Source of the DNA: Limnomonas spitsbergensis
Lineage: Eukaryota > Chlorophyta > Chlorophyceae > Chlamydomonadales
Assembly (NCBI GenBank): GCA_037349105.1
Contig: JAYJMM010000025.1
Span: 62,001-126,000, forward strand
Reading direction: 5' to 3'
Length of the DNA stretch: 64,000 bases
Shown: piece by piece, positions 41,776-52,719 of the stretch
Position numbering within the stretch: the stretch's first letter is position 1
Layout: every line of letters starts with the position of its first letter
Notes under the pieces: generated by a model
Told to the model about the DNA's origin: nothing
Databases searched by the model: none
Seen by the model: only the letters and a program-made list of their open reading frames with translations
Program-made: the position numbers and the translations under genes

Positions 41776-44345
41776 AGGGGCATGAATCCACTGAGCATGG
41801 CATCTGGTCGGGTAGGGCTCCTTTTAACTGCATGCTAGTGTGCACGGCTTCACTGACGAGATTCCCAAAAGGCCTTTCTGTGTTACGGACCCAATGAAAA
41901 GCGGGACTGGGTTGGTTTGGGCGTGGCAGGAGGCAGGAGGGTGCTCAGTGTTTTAAGGGACAGTAAAAGGGATGCTGCTGTCAGGTAGATCGAGATACAT
42001 CTCTAGATCCAGATCTGGATAGAGCAGTAGATCCACGTTGCTGCCAGGCGGGTTGCCGTATGGCTCTCCATCCGCATGGCGGTCTGTAATGGAGAGGCGG
42101 TGGCGGGCGCCCCTCTGCTTCTGTTTGATGGGTGGCGCGAAGCGGCCTCCCAATTGTTTGCATGATGGATCCTATGGGCGTAACCGCCGCAGAATCTTCA
42201 TCATAACACCGTATACCTTCTGTGCCTGAGTGATCATGCAGTGCAGTGCAAACGTTAGTGCTCTTCAGCTACGGTTCAGCCATGCTTCAGCTACAGTTCA
42301 GCTCTAGGCCTTCTCAGTGCCTAAACGATACAGTTGTAATTAGTTCCATACAATTCAGCTACAGTTCAGCTACACTCCCAGTTACACCCCCAGCTACATC
42401 TCAACTACATTTGACATGCATCAAGAGATGACCTGGTGCAGCATGAGTGTACAGCTGCAGCACACTCTGGATTATACGCTTTTGGGGACCTAGTCCACAG
42501 ACCCTTACCCCTGACGCACCTGTGTCAACACAGAGGTCCCGCCGGCCAGCCACAGCGGCGCCCCCACCCCCACCACCAGGAGTCCCCGCATAAGCAGATG
42601 CGGCACCGGCAGCATTCACAGGACCATTGTGAATATCCTCTCCCCGAGGCAGGAGCAGCCGTTGGCGTGAGCCTCCTGGCGGACGATCAGTCATTCCAGG
42701 GGCAGCACCAAGGGCACCCGTGGCCATCGGTTCCGGCAGATCAACGTCGTCGTCCTCAGCACCAACTGCTGGGTCACTGCATCCCAGGCGGCGCTGTTGC
42801 CTCCGCCACATGGCCAGCTGCTGGGCCTCCTCATGGGCTCGGATGACCTGCGAGGGGGTCAGGGTTCATGGGCTTCAAGTTAAGGGATAGGAAGCCAGAT
42901 CTGGATCTAGATAGAAAGAAGCTACCTCCTACCGGGGCGTGAGGGCTCAGGCAACAATACAGCTTACCCCCTGCACGACTTCTCCACATTTTCTGTTCAT
43001 GAGGGTGCCCTGCGCACCTGTATTTTATATTTCAGTACATTCACAAGCATGCGCCCCTTTTTGCCGTGCCCAGCTGCCGGCAACCCTACCGTACCCTCAC
43101 GAAACTGAGCCATGTATGCCATGGAGCTCCTCTCCCCCCCTGCTCTCCCTCCTGGTGTCCCCTTCCTCCCGCCCGCCCGCCCCTGCTCCATTATCTCTTC
43201 TTGCCCCTGCTCTCAGTGGTGCCTACCGCGGACCTCATTGCAAGGCTCCCTCTGGTTACGTTTGCTGCCTGTTAGCCTGTACTGTGTACTACGACTGACG
43301 CTCTTGTGCCGCCTAGACCTTGTGTGAATTTTAGCAGTGGCGGTGGCAACTACTTGACCTTGCTGCTCTGGAGCACCCCCATGCAGGGCCTTGCTTCTGC
43401 GAGCCCCTGGAGCACCACCCCGCTGCTGTCACCTTCGTTACTGCCCCCTGCCTCTCCCTCCTGCTGAACTTGCCGCTGCCTCTTGGAGTCGAGGGTCGCG
43501 CCTGGTCCCAAACTGACAGACTGACTGACGGATATGGGGTGACTCCGGGAGCTTCGCCCCCACGACCTTCGGCCGCCCGGGGGGGCTCCGCCGAATAAGG
43601 CCAGGGTAGAAGTAGAACAACAGCAGCCACAGCAGCAAGCAAGGACACGAGTGGGACAGCCAGCAGGAGCAGAGCAGCGAGTAGAACCAGACGTGCAGCC
43701 CTAGGTTGGGCTTGGAGGGGCAGGTGGGCGGGATGGGTGGTGTGATGTAGCTGGCCTTGCGCTGGTATTGCACGGACGGGCAGTGCGCATGGGCTATGGG
43801 TGTGGGGGTCTGAACTGTGAGTAGTGAGCCACTGGGACTCGGCACACTGGCGCCGTGGCTTGGGGCGGCCAAAATGGAAGCAAAACGGTCTGCCCCCCGC
43901 CGCTGTTTTGGAGAGGCCTTATCCCTCTCCCACCCTGTTTTCTGTTGTATCGCTTTTTTTTTTGCTTCAAGGCTATATTCGGTAGACCGTTCGCGGCCGC
44001 CAAAGGATTGGAGCCTAACCTGGAGCGGCTTGTAGACCGCCCCTCCCATGCTGCCGCGCTGCCCTTGGTTGCCCCCCTCACCGCATGACTGCCCCTTGGC
44101 TGCCCTCGGGTGTGGGGGTGATTTGTGAGGCCTTGTATGGACCTAGTGGTGAACCTTGAGGCATGCACCGACCTGGGGATGGACACTTCCATTACGACGT
44201 GTCTCCAGATTTCCCCCCTCAGGGCCAGCCGGATTCGCCCGTCCCCATATCGGTGCATCCCAGCCCGACACCTTCTTGAAGTCCGTCCTATTCGTATTTT
44301 CTTAACTCTTCGGTTGACTCCATGCTTGTGTGCCTCCTACTGCAG
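41776..44345. other. Interval between genes 1 and 2
   Basis: It should contain the end of gene 1 and the unseen 5' exons of gene 2. Tandem CAGCTACAGTTCAGCTACA motifs lie at 42,262-42,412. A plausible minus-strand exon lies at 42,509-42,847. The segment 43,925-44,020, TTTGCTTCAAGGCTATATTC with GCGGCCGCCAAAGG, resembles 35,070-35,110 and 37,000-37,020, so it is a dispersed repeat. Confidence 0.45.
42509..42847 (-). CDS. Possible orphan exon, unknown product
   Basis: Minus-strand acceptor CCTCGCAG|GTCATC and donor TCAGGG|GTAAGG bracket 113 open codons beginning VIRAHEEAQQLAMWRRQQRR. The sequence is Gly/Ala/Pro-rich later. No neighbouring exon or family is recognised. Confidence 0.3.
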
Positions 44346-47300
44346 GGGGTAAACATGAGGCGTTTGGCAAGTGGATCATGCACATCGAGGAAGATCTGCT
44401 AGGCGACCTGCCCGACTGCGCTGACAAGCTACACAAGGTCCTTCAGCCGGATCAGCACTTCCCCATACCGGTGCCCGGGGGCCACTTCAAGGTGCTCACC
44501 GAGGCCCACCCCGCCCTCAAGGACTACTTGGTCGCCGCCGATTGCAACTGTATCTCCTCGAAGTTGGGAGACTTCCTCGTGTCCCACATCTTAAAGCCCC
44601 TTGGTAGGACCACAGTATCAAACACCACGGTATTCTGTGCCGCAGGTCTCTGCTCCTTTTGCCCTGTTATTAGTGGTGGTGCACATATATAGCTGTTGTA
44701 CTTTCTGGCTAGCGTGGGAGGGCTCACGCCTCTTCACGCACGCTTGATGCATTTGTCTGGCGTCGCAACTACCCATCATGGGACGACGCAGGTCGCTGAA
44801 TACAAAGGTCACCGCCGCCTTCACTCACTGTAGGCATCGCATCTGAGGTTCATGTGACGGGGCGCACCTCCATGCCGCTGCTGGACGTGGTCGAGCTGCT
44901 CAACGACCGTTTGGTCAAGAAGCTGGGCAACCTGAAGCAGCTATCCAACAACTCTACACAAGAAGCGACGAGAGTACAGGCCAGCGCCTCTTCTTCGAAA
45001 TCTGGATCCAAGCGGAAGGCAACCGTGGCCTCTCTGGTGCGATTCCGTGCCACAATTTATTTGACCCAAGCCTCCGGCACTTTTCCAGTAACTTCGAGAA
45101 CTTGATAGATGAGACCACATGGCTTCAGGCTGTGCACTGGAGTGGGCAGTGCAAACATAGCGCCTTGTTGTTTTTCAGGTCAGGCAGACAACTTGATTGA
45201 TGTTGGGAAAGGCGCATCTTACTTCTGTGTTTACCGTTACACAGCCAACACTACATGTTGAGAATCCCATACCAGGTATATAATACAGACCTCACACATA
45301 CGTTTGATTTCCACAGCCTGTCATGCAGGGCGCCCTCTGGCCTGATGGGGCCCTGGTGGTGGACAAGGTGTTGTTGCTCCACAACGAGGACAAGGTGGCC
45401 AGCCTTCAAGAGGCCATCAAGGACCTGACAAGGAAGCTCAAGAAACCTCAGAATCCTCTACTGTTCGACAGGACCCCGTTCATCGTCGTCATGGCGTGCG
45501 CCGGCCGCCAACTGCAGTTCGGCTATTGCGACGGGGCCACCGGCCAGGTATGACGCTTTGCAAGAATCGGCATGCTTTGATGTGTGTCTTGTGTGGAAGG
45601 CATGTGGCATACGATCCGCCATAACAGTTTTGAAGCGGCTTGTTTAACGAGCGTGTTCATGAACTCTCTTGTGGGGCGAATGTTGACCTGCTGGCAGTTT
45701 CTGTGCGACCCCCACCCCACCCCACGAGTGCATGTATTGTTGTGCCCCAGCAAAGAAGCTGCAAACTGGATCCAACTCGTGTAAACTTTGTGGTTGTGCT
45801 CGTCATGCTGTGCAGGTGATCATGTGTGGGGTGCCGTATGAGACCGACGACCCACTCCACGCTGTGCTGGTGTGCGGCGCCTTGGCGCAGCTGACCAGGC
45901 TGCTCCGCCAGCTGCGTGCGAAGGGGCCCTCCGCGAGCGATTTGGCCGGCATGTGGGAGCCCATCGAGCGCCCAGAGGTATGACCGGCGGGGTGACATGA
46001 TTTGGGCTAGGATTAGGTTGAAAAGTGAAGATAGCCTAGGAGGAGCGAGAGTTTGTGTTGTGGCACATGTGGGGTTCCGCATGTGTAGCTGCCTCCCTTA
46101 AAGGCGTCTGTCGGTGTAGACCTGTCAGACCTGCAGGTAACTATGGCCATGATTCACAAGACAGTTTGTGGGTAGAAAGTGTGTTTGCTCTTGCTCCTGA
46201 CACGTGCAAGTTGGCTGGAAGGTTCTCCCTTGCTGCCCGCTAGTTGCCAGCTCCTCAACTTCAAGGGTGTGAATGGCAGGGAAGTTACTCCATACAAATG
46301 GCCTCTTGAGTGTGTCCCCCCTTTGTGTGCCTTCAACATGAAGCGTACGGGGCAGGACTGGGCTGCCTGTACTTGCCGCAGCTGCTTGAAGAGATTTCAG
46401 ACCTACACCACACCGATGTCGTCCGGAAATGGAACAATCAATGCGACTCTACATCAGGGATGAACGTTTACTGGGTCGAGGTGAGTGCTGAGGAACGCGG
46501 TCGGTTGCATTGGAAGTAGCCACGTTAGCCTGAGGCAAGGGGGGGTGGGTATTCAAGATGTTGGCATGGAATCGACAGAGGGGCAGAAAGATTTGCTGCA
46601 ACGATAGGGCTGCAGTTTATGGTCGGGCTTCAAATACAGGGCTGAAGGGGGAGGGGACGTGGATGGGAGGATGGTGATCACAATCGGCACACACAAGGCC
46701 GCTGAGATTGGGCTGGCCTGAGGCAGAGGGGTGAGGGGACGTGTGAGGGAGCCACGGACTTGGGCCTGAGGCAGGGGGCTGGGGGAAGTGGGAGGAAGGG
46801 AGGTTGGGAAACACAAATAGGGCAGAAAAGTATGTGCATGCGTACAACATGGGGCTGCAGGCTGGGACAGGAGTGTGGTGATCTTACACGGCACAGACAT
46901 GGCCACGGGCTTGGTCGGGCCTGATATAGGGGGCTGAGGGGGGAAGGGGGGGGGGGTAATAAAGGACCATGCTTGTCATGGACAGGGATCCCGTCTTGCA
47001 TGCATATGACCCCCTCAGGGTAGCCTATGCGTCAAACACCTCTCCTTTGTGATCACGCAATGCCATGCTGCGCTTCCCGCCACCAGCTGAACGCCGCCAG
47101 CGTCGGCCGCCTCGTGGATGTTGGAAACCTTTCCGAAGAGGAGACCCAGATATGCATGCTCTGCGTTCTGAGGGCCCTCCAGGCGCTCCATGGCTGCCTC
47201 GACCAAGAGACGAAGAAAGGGCTGGTCCACCGCGACATCCGCTGGCCCAACGTGTTGCGCTGCGTCCACCTCGGCTTGGATCTACTATTACAAGCTGATT

Positions 47301-48129
47301 GCCTTGAGACAGTAGCGCGGGAGGGCAAGGTGAGAGGAATTTCATCAGCAACCTTACAGGTGTCTTGGCCTTGCTCCACATAAAACAGGGGGATGATGGG
47401 ACCAGAGGCATAAGCTGCCTGTGTGTGTGTCTGTGTGAAAGGTGCCATGAGAGCCATAGTATAGAACATGCGAGCATCGTTGGTGGTACGTCCTCTATGT
47501 TTCACGGTATATTTGCGCGTGCGGCGAAAGGAGCAAGGGTGCATGGATGTTGCTCAAGGATTGATGTTGCTGCGTTTTCTGGGTGCAGGCTCCGACGATG
47601 GATGTGAACGCGTGGAAAGCTTGGGAGGAGAAGGGGATGGAGGGGCGGGCTGGCACGCTCGTAGAGGGCAAGTACACAAGATCCAGCGACATGTACTCGG
47701 CAGGCCTCATGCTGCGGCTGTCCGTGTCTGCAAAGCTGTGGAAGATGGACTCAGACGGGCAGGACTTCCTAGAGCACCTCTTGGGACATAAGAAGAGTTT
47801 GGACGATCTGCTGTCTCACCCGTGGCTGAAGGAGGCATGCGAGAAGCTGCCCGGTGAGTGAAGCATGGGTGTTTGGTAGTGGCCCCGTTCCTTCTGCATC
47901 AATGCCTTGATCGTGGCCTTGTTGGTGTGACGTTGCTCACCCAGCAAGTCTCTCTACTAGTTGGTCCTACTTCAAGTTCTGATCGGGCAGCGCGGTTGTG
48001 TGTTGTGGCATGTTCACCCTCCTCGCATTCCTCGCCCCTGTAGAGCGCCTCGCGCCCAACCCAGATGACGTGAAGATGGCTCAAAACAAGTGGGTTGAGC
48101 ACAAGAAGAAGAGAAAGCGGGGACCATGA
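44346..48129 (+). CDS. Crinkler-type kinase-like protein, gene 2 (5' end not identified)
   Basis: Phase-consistent exons: 44346-44603, 44834-45036, 45317-45547, 45816-45977, 46382-46480 (acceptor uncertain), 47087-47329, 47589-47853, 48044-48129 (TGA). About 515 residues are visible. Early exons encode GKHEAFGKWIMHIEEDLLGD, MPLLDVVELLNDRLVKKLGN and FIVVMACAGRQLQFGYCDGA followed by a predicted helical part, similar in layout to the region before the kinase in CR proteins. The kinase-like part has KKGLVHRDIRWPNVLRC (HRD with Asp and Asn) and a C-lobe with YTRSSDMYSAGLML. I find no glycine loop and no DFG, so it may be a pseudokinase or use an unusual N-lobe. The tail KKKRKRG resembles a nuclear signal. 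It follows gene 1 on the same strand, suggesting tandem relatives. Confidence 0.7.
47087..47853 (+). CDS. Gene 2 kinase-like catalytic exons
   Basis: 47087-47329 encodes LNAASVGRLVDVGNLSEEET, then LRALQALHGCLDQETKKG and LVHRDIRWPNVLRC. The expected DFG strand is replaced by VHLGLDLLLQADCLETVARE. 47589-47853 encodes APTMDVNAWKAWEEKGMEGR then GKYTRSSDMYSAGLMLRLSV and LSHPWLKEACEKLP, a normal C-lobe ending. Confidence 0.7.
48044..48129 (+). CDS. Gene 2 last exon with basic tail
   Basis: Acceptor CCTGTAG|AG completes a Glu codon; ERLAPNPDDVKMAQNKWVEH then KKKRKRGP and TGA at 48127-48129. The terminal KKKRKR fits a monopartite nuclear localisation signal. Confidence 0.7.
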
Positions 48130-49160
48130 CAGGAATAAATATGGATCTTGGTGGTGGGATGAGTGACTTGCGTTTTGTCCGAAGGGCGCGCACCCTGGAG
48201 CCCCCCGGAACTCGAGTACCAGCGGACCTCACGAACGCTATGTTTCCTTACCGTAGTAACGCTTCTTGCATTAACTCTTTGCCTCCTAACCGTAGTAACG
48301 CTTCATGCATTAACTCTTTGCTTCCTTGCCGTAGTCACGCTTCATGCATGGTTAGGCATTGTTAAGGTCGGGCATGTTCTTCCATAGAATACTACCCCAA
48401 GGATGTCTGCCACCATTCCGCTGGGAAGGGCCTTTTCTGGTGCTTCCTCTTCAGCCAACGGACATTTAATGAATATCCATCCTCCATTTTATATAGAGCA
48501 GGAACCGGCAATTTGGGGATTGATTTACCATAAGACGCGAGGACAGGGTTTTTGACTGCCAAAGAACTACCAAGGAAGACTACCACAGATGAGGACTAGA
48601 GAAAAGTCAACCCACGGACTATTCCCTCACCTTCTCCTACATTCCTCTTTAGGCCTTGTCTCCCCTCACAGACAGGCACCGATGCTACTACCGAACCTGA
48701 TGCGCCCTGGTTTACCGCAGACCTCACATGCTCAGACTCAAGCGCACCCCACTTCCCACTGCCCTCTAACCACTGATGGGAAAAACACAAATACTTGTGA
48801 TACCTATACCCGCATACATGACCAGAACAGAGACTCCCTTCCAAAATACAACAAACACATTTGACTTCCAGGTGCAGTACAGCTATGATATGTAACATCC
48901 TAAAAATTAAAGGGAATGTCCTCTGGATTGCAGCTTGTGCCGCCAGTATTTGTGGGTAAATTGACCCAAAAAACAGGTGCCGCCTTGCTGGAGGCGAGGA
49001 TGTCAGAGTGAGGGACAGCACAGCCTTTCTGGAGGTGAGGAGGTCTGAGGGAGCCTGGAACTACTGTGACACCTTGTTGCATGTGTGGAGGTCTGAAAGA
49101 GCACAAAGCTCTGCTGCCATGCTGGAGATGAGGAGGTCTGAGGGGACACATGACTCCTGT
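48130..49160. other. Non-coding region after gene 2
   Basis: No gene recognised. Three copies of a 43-bp unit (CGTAGTAACGCTTCATGCAT) lie at 48,240-48,352. Four loose copies of CTGGAGGTGAGGAGGTCTGA lie at 48,985-49,145. Confidence 0.55.
48240..48352. repeat. 43-bp tandem repeat, about 2.6 copies
   Basis: Unit ACCGTAGTAACGCTTCATGC then ATTAACTCTTTGC, with one variant GTAGTCACGC. It starts about 110 bp after the stop codon of gene 2. Confidence 0.8.
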
Positions 49161-50893
49161 GTCGCACCATAAAGCAGTAAACGCGCCAATACGGTAAGCT
49201 CCGTAATCTCCGGTAAAGGCGCCTTAGAGAGGTGTCCTTCTACTCACAAACAGGCTCCTTGTACTTCAGACAAGAGCTGTTAACTGGCTACTGTAAGGTT
49301 CAGCCCTAGCAGGAAGTCTCTCTGCCTAGGGGAAAGTCTGGGTGTCCCTGTCTCGTGGGTACCGCCCCTACTACTTCACTCGCGATGTGCGCTTCAGGTC
49401 CGTGGCGGACTTCTCCCTCACGACAGTGATGGGCGCCTACGGGCAGACTTCGTGACTACTCACTGGCTGCGAGTGCTCAACGAGTTAAGCTTCTCAATTT
49501 GTCTTTGTATGTCAGGAAATAGCTAGGATTGGTCCAGGCCTTCTGGCCGTCTGGTCGCAATCCAGCTAGGCTATGTAAAGGGCACTTACCGCGTCACACG
49601 CGGTGAGTATACGAGATCGCAGACTGCGTACTTCTGTTCTGCAGTGATCTCGATCCTCAACTGAGGTCTTGGTCTCTCCTGCTATCTCAGCGGAGGCTGA
49701 GGTAGTCTTGACTCGCTGAAGGTACTGACGTTTTGGAACACCATAGGTCTCATGCACTTGGATGATGGCCGGGGCTTGTTACAGAAGCGGTCTGTCCTTT
49801 TGAAAGGGACGAAGTAACTAGTTTGGCCATTGCCGAGAAAGATATTGAATCGGCAAACCCTAAATTCAGAGTACGGGAAAGCTAAACCCCTAGCGTAAGC
49901 GGGTTTTCGTATTAATTAAAATACGCACCTACTTAATTAACTTCTCTATTAAATATACATTATTTAATAAAACAAATCCTGTTTTCCTAGTTGATCTATT
50001 TTTGTTTCCTAGAAATCCCATTTATTTCATTAGCCATTTGAGTTAATAAACCACGTTTCAATGGGTCTAAATGTTGTTTCTGTTCAAGTACAAGATTTAA
50101 ATCTTTGAATTTTAAGCAACTGATTTTTTTAATACCCTTAAATTCCTCAATATATTTGTCAAAATAAGAATAAACTTTTTGAACATTAACTAAACTGTAT
50201 ACTATATATTGGTAATTATCCTTTTCATGATGAGCCGATACTGCCCCTGCCATAAATAATAAGATAAGATGACTTAAGACGGGTAAATTTATATCACCTT
50301 TCTGTGCTAATATAAAACGTGTACGAGCTATTGAATTAGACAAAAAAACGTATTGTAAAACATCCTTCAGCCTCCACAAAGCCTAATAACCAAGTACCTT
50401 AACGTCCGGGAACCCCCATTCTATTCTTGGTGCGCACAGCGCCTCTACCGGTCAGGACCCATATTTAGTTCGCGGGGTTACCAAAAATGTTCCTCCACAA
50501 AATGGAGGGCTCTTTTGGGGCCCCTTACCGTCTGGGACCCAAATTGAGCTCTAGGAGTTACGCCGCGGCCCCTCCACCGTAGGTGTAGGGCCGCTACACG
50601 CTTTAGATAAAAATCGGTATTGCTCTGGGCGCCCAGAGGACGCCAAGCAGAGCGTAACTTCTAGGTTCCAGTTCAAATAAGGAGACACCGCAGGGAAGCT
50701 GCGAAGTCTCCGCGGTCGCAAACTGCGGCCTAAACGGTTATGTCACGTATACCGTAATATACCGTGACAGCTGTCGCACCATAAAGCAGTAAACGCGCCA
50801 ATATGGTAAACTCCGTAATCTCCGGTAAAGGCGCCTTAGAGAGGTGTCCTTCTACTCACAAACTGGCTCCTTGTACTTCAGACAAGAGCTGTT
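49161..50893. mobile_element. Organelle-like AT-rich insert with 121-bp terminal direct repeats
   Basis: Positions 49161-49281 and 50773-50893 are nearly identical 121-bp direct repeats (start GTCGCACCATAAAGCAGTAA, end CAGACAAGAGCTGTT). The 1.49 kb between them includes a strongly AT-rich tract (49,860-50,400) with a LAGLIDADG endonuclease remnant, then GC-rich short inverted elements. The composition and homing endonuclease are typical of organelle genomes or their introns, so nuclear organellar DNA is the best guess. The repeats do not begin TG and end CA, so an LTR is less likely. Confidence 0.55.
49996..50397 (-). pseudogene. LAGLIDADG homing endonuclease remnant, frameshifted
   Basis: The minus strand near 50,397-50,350 encodes TWLLGFVEAEGCFTIRF, a clear LAGLIDADG-type motif (GFVEAEGCF). 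Reading then breaks at a run of seven T (plus-strand A-run 50342-50348) and continues in the next frame to 49,996 with SNSIARTRFILAQK and YSYFDKYIEEFKGIKKISCL, the usual second half of a single-motif domain. A TAA lies in frame shortly upstream of the motif. It is therefore an inactive remnant of about 140 codons. The strong AT bias differs from the surroundings. Confidence 0.75.
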
Positions 50894-50897
50894 GACC

Positions 50898-51780
50898 CTT
50901 AGACTCCGCCTTAGACTCCGCGCACCCCCAAAAAAAAAAAAAAATTATTTTTTGGTCGCGCACCCAAAAAGAATTTAAAAATGGTCGCGCAGCGATTACT
51001 TTTTAATTTAATTTGACGCCCGCACAGCAGGTAAATTAATTTCACATGGCGCATTTCTGAGAATAATTTAACTTTCCGTCCGCGCTGCACTTTCAGCCAG
51101 TACAGTCAAACTCAGTAAAAACTTCGTTTGATGCTAGCAGGGATAGCAGTATAGCACACGGTCAGCAATACTCCGCATACCGTAGTCGTCATCCTCCTCC
51201 TCCGCCGGTTCCTGGCCTCAGGAAACGTGTGGCTATTGGGGCCCGAGGGGCTCAGTGGTACTACGCTAATTGGCAGTCCACCCTGATGTCTGCGGTTCGA
51301 ATTCTGTCAATGCTGATTTACCGTCCTCCAGGTGTGAGCGGGGAAAACGTCTGGCACTTCGTTAAATGTGCCCCGCAGAACGTCGTGAGCGGGCTAACCT
51401 ACCAACTTGGATGAACTGCTGTGGATCGAGTGGTTCTCACGCCTCCTGCTTCGGCGGAGGAGTAGTCTTTCTACTTTCTGATGCCCCGAAATGTCAGCAG
51501 TCGTCAGCACCCGTCTCTGCCTCCAGGATCGAGCTTCGCAACGGGGATTGGCGTAAGGATCACTCGACAAATGTCAAATCAAACAGTCGCGCGCTAGCGC
51601 GCGAAGTTTTGTAAAAATTGCTGTTTTAATTTATACCGCGCACCCCCAAAATAATTGTTTGGGCACCTGACTGACGCTCCGCGCAGCGGAGATTTAATTA
51701 TTAAAGTTACCGCGCAGCATGTCCGCGCACCCCAATAATTATTTAATTACGAGCGGAGTCAAAGACGTTCTACGGTATGT
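50898..51780. mobile_element. Non-autonomous inverted-repeat DNA element, copy 2 (reverse), with a nested SINE-like insert
   Basis: Read on the minus strand from 51,780 it follows copy 1 (30,605-31,172): CGTCTTTGACTCCGC, GGGGTGCGCGGACATG, GCGGAGCGTCAGTCAGGTGC, GCGCGCTAGCGCGCGACTGT, then AGCATCAAACGAAGTTTTTA and GGCTGAAAGTGC. Copy 2 is about 310 bp longer, mainly because of the segment 51,210-51,540, which holds the SINE-like sequence. Confidence 0.75.
51225..51480 (+). mobile_element. tRNA-derived SINE-like element
   Basis: GGGGCTCAGTGGTACTACGC resembles a Pol III A box and GCGGTTCGAATTCTG about 50 bp on resembles a B box, as in a tRNA. The following body, ACTTCGTTAAATGTGCCCCG to GGAGGAGTAGTCTTTCT, recurs at 22,745-22,852. 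It lies inside the inverted-repeat element copy 2. Confidence 0.65.
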
Positions 51781-52700
51781 AAGTAATATGATAAGCGCAT
51801 ACCGGACCACTTTAGTTTTGCTGGGACGTGCTGCGGCCACCAATGGGCCGCTGATTCATATCAAATCTGGGCCGGCTTCCGGCAGGTGGCCCAGGGAGTA
51901 CCTAGGGCTGTACAAACCATGTTCCGACCCATCATCCTGGTGAAGAACACTAAACAACCCCTGCATCCGCCTGGAACGGGATTGCCGTACGTACAGTTGT
52001 CGATGCGTCGGGTGTCAGCATGCAACAACTGACTGAGTAAATGCCAAAGTGCGGCGGTAGGATTAACACATTCGTAAGCTAGATTCACTCAGATTGCTAG
52101 CAATCGCCTAGGCAAATGCCCATCACAGTGAATATCTTTGGTAAACCAATACTGTTTTAACAGTTCAACTCATGCATGCACGGAATGCACGCATCTTACA
52201 ACATGCAAGTGAGGCACTGCCGTACCGGTGTCCAAACTTGCATCCCTTTGTCATAACACAAGCCAATAATCTTCATATCCCCTGACACGACCGGAAGAAA
52301 TAGGTTTCATGTCCTTGTACAGCCTCAGCCTCGCCCTTTGGAGACCATCCGTGATCCATGGATTTCTGCAGTGGAGTCGTCAGGCCTACCAACAAAGCAT
52401 GAACCGAACACTGTTACCAGTACTTAATTTCCCAATCATTGATTTGGCAACATAAAACCATGCAAAGCTTGTTGTACGTGTATCAGTCGCCAGTACGGGT
52501 AATCTTGCACGGTATGCCTGTACTGGTATGTAGGTATGAGAGTGGGTCAATGACATCACACATCTGGGCCCTGCTCGATTGGTTAGGCCGCGTACCGCCC
52601 AAACATGTTGATACTAATGCAGGATAGCACTGCCACCAGCTTGTATTACCTGGGTGAGTCCTACTTGTCTTGGCCTTTACCGACGGTATCGCTTGGGACA
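51781..52700. other. Non-coding region, nothing recognised
   Basis: Mixed-composition sequence with short open frames. I see no family motif, RNA gene or tandem repeat. Confidence 0.45.
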
Positions 52701-52719
52701 GGTGCCTGCTTTTTGGTCG

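Noticed and set aside
43438..44049. 203-codon minus-strand frame
   Set aside because: It overlaps a dispersed repeat also seen near 35.1 and 37.0 kb and shows no domain.
49161..50893. LTR retrotransposon with 121-bp LTRs
   Set aside because: The direct repeats do not have TG..CA ends, no polymerase or integrase is present, and the content is organelle-like; kept as a weaker alternative.
51225..51330. Functional tRNA gene
   Set aside because: Only A and B box-like motifs are visible; I could not draw a complete cloverleaf, and the sequence continues into a repeated body.
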